This document shows, piece after piece, positions 57,301 through 64,000 of a stretch of 64,000 bases of DNA. The DNA is from Serratia marcescens. GTDB lineage: Bacteria > Pseudomonadota > Gammaproteobacteria > Enterobacterales > Enterobacteriaceae. The notes under the pieces are model-generated. The model was given only the letters and a program-made list of their open reading frames with translations. It was not told the DNA's origin and ran no database searches. Numbering within the stretch: the stretch's first letter is position 1; every line of letters begins with the position of its first letter. The translations under genes were made by a program, and so were the position numbers. The DNA lies in NCBI GenBank assembly GCA_015548865.1, contig JADMXW010000017.1, positions 86,002-150,001 on the forward strand. Reading direction: 5' to 3'.

Positions 57301-59265
57301 ATGTCTCTATACAAACAACTCCTGATAGCCATCTGCTTATTCGTGCTGGTGATTTTTAGCGGCAGTTTTTTCGTCAGTTTGGAAAATTCACGCGAGCAGT
57401 CGAATAATCAATTGCAATCCCATGCGCAGGATGCCGCTACCGCACTTGGATTGTCATTGACGCCCAATATCGACGATCCGGCCATGGTGGAACTTATGGT
57501 CAGCTCTATCTTCGATAGCGGCTATTTTTCCAGTATTCGCGTACGCGATATCAAAACCGGTAACGTCACGCTTGAACGTATCGCCTCCCCTGAAGTTCCA
57601 AATGTCCCTACTTGGTTTGTTCATCTGGTTAATCTGACGCCGGGCAGCGGCGAAGCTGTTGTGATGCGGGGATGGGAACAGGCCGCCAAAGTGGAAGTGG
57701 TCAGCCATCCTATGTTCGCCGTTAGCCGCCTGTGGCAAAGCACCACTGCAGGAATTATCTGGTTGTTAGGCTGTGCTACGCTCGGCTTGTTGATTGGTGC
57801 CTTGTTGCTACGCCGTCAACTGCGTCCCTTGAACTATATGGTGAAACAGTCGTTAGCTATTACTCGCCGCGAATATCTCACCCAGCCTGACTTGCCTAGC
57901 ACGCCAGAATTTCGCCGCGTGGCGCAGGCCATGAACCTGATGGTCAGCAAACTAAAGATGTTGTTTGAAGAAGAGGCTGAACGAAGCGAGCGCTTACGTC
58001 AGGAAGCCTATCAGGATCCTCAGACTGGCCTGCCCAACCGCCGCGCCTTTGAAATGCAATTCAATGACAAAATCAGTAATGAAGAGACACCGCCGGGGTA
58101 TCTCATCATGATCCGTATACAGAACCTTGCTGGCCTCAATCAGCGACTCGGCGGGCAACGTACTGATGCGCTACTTGACACCATGGCGAAAATGATGCGT
58201 ACAGCACAAAAGCTGTACGCTGAACAGGAAAGCGTGCTGGCGCGTTTACGCGGCGGTGAATTTGCCCTGTTGTGCCCCGGTATGGCTGAAAAGGAAGCGC
58301 AAACGCTGGTTATTGCACTTTCTCACAATCTGGAATCACTCTATTTGACTGGCGAGATCGATAGCTCTCCCGTCGCGGCCCTGGGTATGGTGCCGTTCAA
58401 ACATGGTGATACCCTTAAATCGTTGTTGATACAGGGTGACCACGCGCTAACGCGTGCAGAGAGCTCCCCGTTACACCACGCACCGGTGGAGGAGAAAGAA
58501 TCTCATTCACCGGCAGAGGCCGATCGCCACCTGTGGTTTAACCGATTGGATACGCTGCTTAACGAGGAGCGCTTGCAACTGTTCTTCCAGCCCGTTTGCC
58601 GCTGTGCTCAACCCGGCGACATTCTCCATCATAAAGTGCTGGCGCGTATCAATGACGAACAGGGTAACAGCATCCCAGCGGGGTTCTTCCTCCCCTGGAT
58701 TCAGCGCTTTGGCTGGAATGCACGCTTGGATCAGGTAATGGTAAAGCAAACGTTGGATTATCTGTCACGTAACTCAGGCACACTGGCGCTGAGTCTGTCG
58801 GGCAGTACCGTATTGGATTTGAAACTGCTGACACACATGTTGGCACCGCTGAAAGGTTACCCCGATCGGGCGCGTCGAGTGATTCTGGAGCTGGATGAAA
58901 ACCAGTTACCAGAAACACATCACCTTGAAGCGCTGATCGCATTGCTCAGTGAATACGGCTGTCAACTGGGGTTACAGCACTTTGGTGGGCGTTTTAACCT
59001 GATTGGTAATCTCGCACAATGGGGGCTTGCCTACCTGAAAATCGATGGTAGCTATATCCGTAATATTGATCGGGAAAACGATAAAAAGGTGTTTATTGAG
59101 GCACTCTATCGTACCGCTAACAGCATCGATCTGCCACTGATCGCCGAACGTGTAGAAACTAAAGGTGAGTTGGATACGCTGCGCGCTATGGGGCTGCAAG
59201 GCGCGATGGGGCGTTTATTAGGTGAGCCTTTCCCCGCACCAGAAAACACACTATTGCTGAAATAA
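57301..59265 (+). CDS. lapD: c-di-GMP receptor LapD (degenerate GGDEF-EAL)
   Basis: LapD is an inner-membrane receptor that, when it binds c-di-GMP, sequesters LapG and keeps the adhesin on the surface. The 654-residue protein has an N-terminal span (about 5-26), a periplasmic output domain with the LapG-binding Trp loop region, a second span (about 148-168), HAMP, a GGDEF-like domain degenerate at the active site (RGGEF at 317-321) and an EAL-like domain with KVLARI at 445 in place of EAL-type residues. Loss of both catalytic motifs is typical for LapD. It is 9 bp after lapG. Confidence 0.93.
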   Translation: MSLYKQLLIAICLFVLVIFSGSFFVSLENSREQSNNQLQSHAQDAATALGLSLTPNIDDPAMVELMVSSIFDSGYFSSIRVRDIKTGNVTLERIASPEVPNVPTWFVHLVNLTPGSGEAVVMRGWEQAAKVEVVSHPMFAVSRLWQSTTAGIIWLLGCATLGLLIGALLLRRQLRPLNYMVKQSLAITRREYLTQPDLPSTPEFRRVAQAMNLMVSKLKMLFEEEAERSERLRQEAYQDPQTGLPNRRAFEMQFNDKISNEETPPGYLIMIRIQNLAGLNQRLGGQRTDALLDTMAKMMRTAQKLYAEQESVLARLRGGEFALLCPGMAEKEAQTLVIALSHNLESLYLTGEIDSSPVAALGMVPFKHGDTLKSLLIQGDHALTRAESSPLHHAPVEEKESHSPAEADRHLWFNRLDTLLNEERLQLFFQPVCRCAQPGDILHHKVLARINDEQGNSIPAGFFLPWIQRFGWNARLDQVMVKQTLDYLSRNSGTLALSLSGSTVLDLKLLTHMLAPLKGYPDRARRVILELDENQLPETHHLEALIALLSEYGCQLGLQHFGGRFNLIGNLAQWGLAYLKIDGSYIRNIDRENDKKVFIEALYRTANSIDLPLIAERVETKGELDTLRAMGLQGAMGRLLGEPFPAPENTLLLK

Positions 59266-59280
59266 CGGTTACGGAAATAA

Positions 59281-59316
59281 CAAAAATTGTACGTGCAGAC
59301 CATAGCCTGCACGTAC
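59281..59316 (-). terminator. Terminator after the small lap-locus protein gene
   Basis: GTACGTGCAG pairs perfectly with CTGCACGTAC (10 bp) over an eight-base loop; on the minus strand AATTTTTG follows. It lies between lapD and the convergent 114-residue gene. Confidence 0.8.
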
Positions 59317-59348
59317 GCGAAAGTGTGGGAAGAGGAGGAAAATGACGC

Positions 59349-59693
59349 TTAAAACATAGCCTCATCTTCATCATTAATGAGCTTGCTAAGCCCACCGTTG
59401 AGCGATTCGCGCGCCTGCGCCCTACTGATCAGTTTTAACTGCGCGGCAGAAGGAAAATCGGTAATACTGATCACGCCTTTCTGAGTCAGCACCTGAATCA
59501 AATCCTCAAGCACGCGGACCATATCCAAATCGCTTTGGCGTAACTGCTGCAATCCATTGAGCACAACCTCCTGATTTTTCCGCCACAGGATCGCTTCCGG
59601 AGAATCTTTTGCCAGTTTACCTGTCATCTCATCAAAGGGCACATCCGCCACTCTGACTAAAAATCCCTGGCTATCACGCTGGATATAATACAT
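59349..59693 (-). CDS. Conserved small protein of Lap adhesin loci
   Basis: This 114-residue, mostly helical, acidic protein has unknown function. The sequence MYYIQRDSQGFLVRV and the segment DMVRVLEDLIQVLTQKGVI resemble a conserved protein that I recall beside giant adhesin genes in Pseudomonas and relatives, often misnamed 'tryptophan synthase subunit beta-like'. It has no signal peptide. It is downstream of the giant adhesin gene in the same direction, separated by 86 bp containing a hairpin, so it may be co-transcribed at low level and linked to adhesin expression or export. Confidence 0.7.
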   Translation of the reverse strand: MYYIQRDSQGFLVRVADVPFDEMTGKLAKDSPEAILWRKNQEVVLNGLQQLRQSDLDMVRVLEDLIQVLTQKGVISITDFPSAAQLKLISRAQARESLNGGLSKLINDEDEAMF

Positions 59694-59736
59694 GCATCCC
59701 CCCTTCTCTCCGGTACGGTAGGCTCACATTGCTCGC

Positions 59737-59764
59737 CCCGGAGAAGGTCAATGTCTTCTCCGGG
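59737..59764 (-). promoter_or_regulatory. Hairpin between adhesin and small protein genes
   Basis: CCCGGAGAAG pairs perfectly with CTTCTCCGGG over an eight-base loop. No T-run follows on the minus strand, so it may be an mRNA-stabilising or attenuating stem. Confidence 0.45.
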
Positions 59765-59779
59765 CGCAAGTGGCGCGAC

Positions 59780-62700
59780 TCAGTTTACCGTTTGTTCAGG
59801 CTTACTGACCAGACTTTCCAACGAAGGCATGGATCCGCTATAATGTTCAAGGGTAATGGACACATTCACTGTACCGCCCGTATTGCCCGTGAAATCACCC
59901 TGCGTGCTGACCTCGATGGTCGGCGAACCGTTATGATCGGTAAAACGGATATAACGGCTGAGATCGGCCCCATTATCCAGATCGCCGAGCAGATCGTGCA
60001 GATTGATCTTATCGCCTTCTCCCGAGTTGAAATCCTTGATGACGTCAAAGCCGGTATCACCTTTTTGCCACATAAAGGTATCCGCCCCAGAACCGCCAAT
60101 CAGCGTATCATTGCCCTTACCGCCAATTAGGATATCGTTGCCGCTGCCACCGTACAGAATATCGTTTCCTTCACCGCCATTTAGCAGATCATTCCCACCC
60201 TGACCAAACAGGATATCATTCCCCCCATCGCCGTAAAGCTTGTCATCGCCGTCATTGCTAGAAGAGAGATCGAAGTCCTGATGGTGATCAGTAATGTAAT
60301 GGTGCATCTCCTGCACCGTCACACTGGAGACGTTCATTTGCTGTGCAATATAGGTTTGCAGTGCTGACAAACCGTTGCCTTCAATACCGTCAAAATGCAC
60401 CACGTCACCGAACAGAATGTCAGTGCCAATACCGCCATGAAGAACATCATCCCCACTGGGCAACGATTTGTTACTGCTCTGAACGGTATCATCGCTGGCA
60501 GTGACTATTGTGGCACCATACTGCTCAACGCCTTCCGTCGAGTAGCCGGTTGCGGTGTCATGGTTGAGCGTTTCGGTCGACGTAGCTTGAGCAACTACCT
60601 CAAGTTGTCCTGCAGGAAAAGGGACATAAATCGTTACCGTTCCCGAAAGGGTGCTGAGGTCATGTGTGTTGGCAATGGTATAGGTGCCATCTTTGCCTAC
60701 GGTGTAGGTCACATCGTTGTTGATATGATCAACCACCTTGGTGCCTTCCGGCAGACCGGTCAGCGTAATGCCCGACAGCGTTTCACTGCCATCAAGATCC
60801 GTCAGTGCGGCGGAAACATCCAGTGTATATTCCTGCGTACCAGAGTAGGTTTCTTTCGTTACAGTAGGCTCGTTGCTGCCTGGGGTCACGCTGGTCCCGT
60901 CACTGTAAATCACCCCCCCCAGATTGTTACTCACTTGGCTGGTGAACGAATGGGATTGGCCATTACTGTCGGTGTAGTTAACCTTCAGGCCATCGAGGGT
61001 ATTCACCTTATCTGGTTGATTATTGTTGGTGCTGTAAGTCGTGTTATAGGTATAACCCTCCTCTTTCATCACGAACACATAATCTTTATGAGCACTGCTG
61101 TTATTATCTACGCGATTTCCACCGAACGAATCCAGCGTCTTGAGCACCTTTTGATCTTCCGACCAATCGCTTTGACGATAGAAATACCCGCTATTCGAGT
61201 GAACAACAAAAATATCGCTGTAGCCATCACTGCCACTGGTGTTGCCCTGAGAATAATACGCGTAGGTACCGGTACCGACCAATGTCGGGATCGGATCCCC
61301 CTCGGTTAACCAGACACGCACTCCATCACCGACAGCAATGATTTTACCATCCTGAATATCAAACCCGCCGTTAGTACTGCCGCCATTAACGTGAATCACT
61401 TCACTACTTGGCGTACTGTTCCCACTGGTTATATCGAGCGACACCGTAGGTGCATCCGCCACCGGGGTGATATCAATATTCAACGCGGTTTCCGAGCCAA
61501 CGTTGCCCGCTTTATCTACCGGTGAGAATTGCACGATGCTGTACGGTGAACCGGACGCATTTTCCGCAGGATCAAAACGCAAGTCCGTGTCGGTCGAATT
61601 AAACGACTGTCCAACGGTGACAGGTTTCCAGGTACCGTTATCGTTGTAATACAGCGTACCAGCGCTGGCTGGCGGCAACGAGGAAATAACCACGCTGGCA
61701 GTATCACCCGTAACGCCAAGGCTGTCCCAGCCAATGTGTACCGGCGTATCTTCCAGCCCTGTTACCGTCTCTTCGTGCGCGACCGGTGGCGTGATATCCA
61801 GCACGGCATTATCGCTATCGTGTGCCTGGTTGCCAGCTGGGTCGGTCGCGGTAGCTTTGGCGGTAATATCACCTTCTGCCAGCGCGCCTAAATTAACTGT
61901 AGTGTGCCACTGCCCGTTGATCACGGGGACACCTACTACCGTGACCGTTTTACCGTTAATATCGGTAAAGATCAGATCAACCTTGCTCTCACTGCTGGTG
62001 CCACCAATACTGGTCCCAGCCAGTTCCTGCTGATTGATATAACCATCGTTACCCGCAAACGTGGTGATATCCACTTCAGGAACATGCATGTTGATGGAGT
62101 ATGGACGATCGGCATTGGCTGTAGCTGCGTTACCCGCTGCATCGGCTATAGTCACCGTAGCCTTAACCAAAGTGTCATGAACCAGCACGCTGCCAGGAAC
62201 AGACACGCTCCAAGTTTTACCGTCACTGTTCACCGTCGTGACATAACTTTCACCGCCAACGCTAACCTTAACACTGTCGCCCGCTTTAACACCGCCACCG
62301 ACCGTACCGCTAATAGTTTGTATTTCAGTAGCTTCATGGCTGTTGATGACATCATCACCCGCAATAATATCGATCTTGATAACAGGGTGAGGCGCGGTGA
62401 CATCAAGCGTCGCTTTATCGCTGTCCTGCGCCTGATTACCCGCAGGATCGGTGGCCTTGGCTACAGCAGTCACTTTACCTTCCGCTAATCCACTCAGATC
62501 AACATGGGTGCTCCACTGGCCATTCACCACCGGCACACCCGTGATCGTGATCGTTTTACCGGCACTGTCGGTAAAGGTTAAATCCACACGACTTTCACTA
62601 CTGGTACCACTGATGTCCGTGTCGGTTACTTCCTGCTGGTTGATATAGCCATCGTTACCAGCGAAATCTGTGATATCAACCGTCGGACCGGTGATATCCA

Positions 62701-64000
62701 TGATCGCGCTGTCGCTATCATGGGCTTTGTTGCCCGCAGGGTCAGTTGCCGTCGCTTTAGCGGTAATCTCACCTTCCGCCAGTGAGCTCAAATTAACCGT
62801 GCTCTGCCAATGACCATTGACTACTGGTACACCGGTCACTGTTACGACTTTACCGTTCACATCAGTAAAAGAGAGATCCACACTGCTCTCACTGCTGGTA
62901 CCTTTAATAACCGTACCCGCCAGTTCTTGCTGGTTAATAAAGCCATCATTGCCTGCTAAATCGGTGATCTCTACCACTGGCCCTGTGACATCCAGCACCG
63001 CATTATCGGTATCATGTGCCTTATTACCCGCCTCATCGGTCGCGGTCGCTTTAGCAATAACAGTGCCTTCTGCGAGTCCGTTCAAATTGACCGAAGTATT
63101 CCAGTGGCCATTAACTACCGGCACGCCTGTGACTGTCACTGTCTTACCATTGATATCGGTGAACGTCAGGTCAACTCGACTTTCACTACTGGTGCCGCCG
63201 ATCTGTGTGCTTACCAATTCCTGTGCGTTGATGTAGCCATCATTGCCCGCAAACGTGGTGATATCCACTTCAGGAAGATCGATATCAACACGATAAGCAT
63301 GATCATCATTGGCTGTGGTAGGGTTACCTGCAGCATCACGGGTTGTTACCGTCGCACTCACGGAACTGTCATCAGCCAGTACGTGGCCCGGTACCGACAC
63401 ACTCCAGGTTTTTCCATCGTTGTTAACGGTGGTGTAATAAGTTTCTCCGCCGACGCTAACGTTAACACTATCACCTGCTTTGACATCTCCACCGACAGTA
63501 CCGCTTATCGTCTGTGTCTGACCAGCTTCTTCCGCGTTCAGAATATCGTCTTCAGCAACGGTTCCAATCTCAATGGTAGCCTGCGGTCCGGTTATATCGA
63601 GCAGCGCACTATCATTATCGTGCGCCTGATTGCCTGCTGGATCTGTCGCTGTCGCTTTCGCGGTGATTTCGCCTTCGGCCAACGAACTTAAATTGACGGT
63701 ACTCTGCCAATGCCCATTCACCACCGGTACATTATTAACGGTGACCGTTTTACCGTTCACATCCGTAAAGGTCAGGTTAACGCTGCTTTCACTGCTGGTG
63801 CCTTTAATAAAGGTACCAGATTGCTCCAGTCCATTAATGTAGCCGTCATTACCAGCAAAATCAGTGATATCCACCGTCGGACCGGTCACGTCCAGCACCG
63901 CGTTGTCGGTATCGTGCGCCTGATTGCCCGCCGCATCGGTCACGGTGGCTTTGGCGTCCACCTGACCCTCGGCCAGGCTGCTCAGATCGACCGTCGCACT
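59780..64000 (-). CDS. Giant LapA/BapA-like RTX adhesin (partial, C-terminal 1,406 residues)
   Basis: The frame is open to the right edge and has no start codon in the window; the visible GTG at 63961 is internal. From N to C: seven Ig-like repeats of two kinds in the order A-B-A-A-A-B-A, a cadherin/VCBS-like domain (LEDTPVHIGWDSLGVTGD), a further unique region of about 270 residues containing an unusual Ser/Asn/Tyr-rich part, and a C-terminal RTX block of calcium-binding nonapeptides (GGNDILFGQGGNDLLNGG and more, about 60070-60260), ending with an uncleaved type I secretion signal. Repeat A is about 98 residues (AGNDGYIN...GTSSES...VNGHW...LAEG) and B about 105. It is the likely LapG/LapD target, although the N-terminal cleavage site lies outside the window. 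Confidence 0.92.
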   Translation of the reverse strand, partial: SATVDLSSLAEGQVDAKATVTDAAGNQAHDTDNAVLDVTGPTVDITDFAGNDGYINGLEQSGTFIKGTSSESSVNLTFTDVNGKTVTVNNVPVVNGHWQSTVNLSSLAEGEITAKATATDPAGNQAHDNDSALLDITGPQATIEIGTVAEDDILNAEEAGQTQTISGTVGGDVKAGDSVNVSVGGETYYTTVNNDGKTWSVSVPGHVLADDSSVSATVTTRDAAGNPTTANDDHAYRVDIDLPEVDITTFAGNDGYINAQELVSTQIGGTSSESRVDLTFTDINGKTVTVTGVPVVNGHWNTSVNLNGLAEGTVIAKATATDEAGNKAHDTDNAVLDVTGPVVEITDLAGNDGFINQQELAGTVIKGTSSESSVDLSFTDVNGKVVTVTGVPVVNGHWQSTVNLSSLAEGEITAKATATDPAGNKAHDSDSAIMDITGPTVDITDFAGNDGYINQQEVTDTDISGTSSESRVDLTFTDSAGKTITITGVPVVNGQWSTHVDLSGLAEGKVTAVAKATDPAGNQAQDSDKATLDVTAPHPVIKIDIIAGDDVINSHEATEIQTISGTVGGGVKAGDSVKVSVGGESYVTTVNSDGKTWSVSVPGSVLVHDTLVKATVTIADAAGNAATANADRPYSINMHVPEVDITTFAGNDGYINQQELAGTSIGGTSSESKVDLIFTDINGKTVTVVGVPVINGQWHTTVNLGALAEGDITAKATATDPAGNQAHDSDNAVLDITPPVAHEETVTGLEDTPVHIGWDSLGVTGDTASVVISSLPPASAGTLYYNDNGTWKPVTVGQSFNSTDTDLRFDPAENASGSPYSIVQFSPVDKAGNVGSETALNIDITPVADAPTVSLDITSGNSTPSSEVIHVNGGSTNGGFDIQDGKIIAVGDGVRVWLTEGDPIPTLVGTGTYAYYSQGNTSGSDGYSDIFVVHSNSGYFYRQSDWSEDQKVLKTLDSFGGNRVDNNSSAHKDYVFVMKEEGYTYNTTYSTNNNQPDKVNTLDGLKVNYTDSNGQSHSFTSQVSNNLGGVIYSDGTSVTPGSNEPTVTKETYSGTQEYTLDVSAALTDLDGSETLSGITLTGLPEGTKVVDHINNDVTYTVGKDGTYTIANTHDLSTLSGTVTIYVPFPAGQLEVVAQATSTETLNHDTATGYSTEGVEQYGATIVTASDDTVQSSNKSLPSGDDVLHGGIGTDILFGDVVHFDGIEGNGLSALQTYIAQQMNVSSVTVQEMHHYITDHHQDFDLSSSNDGDDKLYGDGGNDILFGQGGNDLLNGGEGNDILYGGSGNDILIGGKGNDTLIGGSGADTFMWQKGDTGFDVIKDFNSGEGDKINLHDLLGDLDNGADLSRYIRFTDHNGSPTIEVSTQGDFTGNTGGTVNVSITLEHYSGSMPSLESLVSKPEQTVN
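61780..64000. repeat. Coding repeats of the giant adhesin
   Basis: Five A-type units of about 294 bp recur near 61.8-62.1, 62.4-62.7, 62.7-63.0, 63.0-63.3 and 63.6-63.9 kb, with B-type units of about 315 bp at about 62.1-62.4 and 63.3-63.6 kb. Copies are similar in DNA as well as protein, so recombination between units and assembly collapse are both likely. Confidence 0.85.

Noticed and set aside
60395..61309. Plus-strand open frame of 304 codons
   Set aside because: It is antisense to the giant adhesin, whose frame is continuous and has recognisable domains. Repeat composition explains the long open frame.
63014..63691. Plus-strand open frame of 225 codons
   Set aside because: It is antisense to adhesin repeats and itself repetitive, a shadow of the repeat unit.
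59780..63961. GTG at 63961 as the start of the adhesin gene
   Set aside because: The frame continues upstream to the window edge within the same repeat, and the GTG encodes an internal Val.
61780..64000. CRISPR-like regular spacing of similar sequences
   Set aside because: The repeats are about 300 bp, lie in frame in one coding sequence and have no short repeat-spacer pattern.

Overview
The window comes from a plant-associated member of the Enterobacterales, most likely Pectobacteriaceae (the Dickeya/Pectobacterium/Brenneria group). The backbone follows the E. coli order der-bamB-yfgM-hisS-ispG-rodZ-pilW-rlmN-ndk ... sseA-sseB-pepB-isc operon-trmJ-suhB ... glyA-(hmp)-glnB-glrR-qseG-glrK-glmY-purL-mltF-tadA-pgpC. 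A secreted pectin acetylesterase / pectin methylesterase pair resembling PaeY and PemA of Dickeya points to the soft-rot group. The taxon is inferred from recalled family resemblance, not from a search.

Layout. 1-9.4 kb: housekeeping genes on the minus strand (GTPase Der, BAM lipoprotein, HisS, IspG, RodZ, PilW, RlmN, Ndk). 9.8-14.5 kb: a plus-strand alpha-glucoside PTS permease, a 6-phospho-alpha-glucosidase, sseA and an RpiR-type regulator, lying where E. coli carries pbpC and yfhM. 14.5-24.3 kb: sseB, pepB, the whole isc iron-sulfur operon with two IscR-type sites upstream, then trmJ and suhB. 24.4-27.5 kb: a Fur-type operator and a three-gene iron-siderophore-type ABC importer. 27.7-29.0 kb: an AT-rich two-gene island that looks like a secreted cysteine-protease/deamidase effector overlapping a small acidic chaperone. 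29.0-32.0 kb: a ZevAB-like metal transporter and hcaT. 32.1-37.9 kb: an apparent operon of autotransporter, TPR-glycosyltransferase and lipoprotein hydrolase. 38.2-43.4 kb: glyA, a decayed remnant of hmp, paeY-pemA with a candidate KdgR operator, and glnB. 43.5-52.1 kb: glrR-qseG-glrK, the small RNA glmY with sigma-54, IHF and GlrR sites, a noncoding repeat-rich block, and purL. 52.3-56.2 kb: mltF, tadA, pgpC, murQ. 56.6-64 kb: lapG-lapD (c-di-GMP control of adhesin release), a small conserved protein, and the C-terminal 1,406 residues of a giant repeat adhesin that runs off the window.

The accessory genes suit life on plants: pectin de-esterification, alpha-glucoside use, iron and metal capture, two kinds of surface adhesin (autotransporter and Lap type), and a possible host-directed effector. 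Three short elements bounded by TATACC-type inverted ends and one related short hairpin are scattered between genes and behave like miniature inverted-repeat elements. No rRNA, tRNA, CRISPR array, intact insertion sequence or prophage gene was seen.
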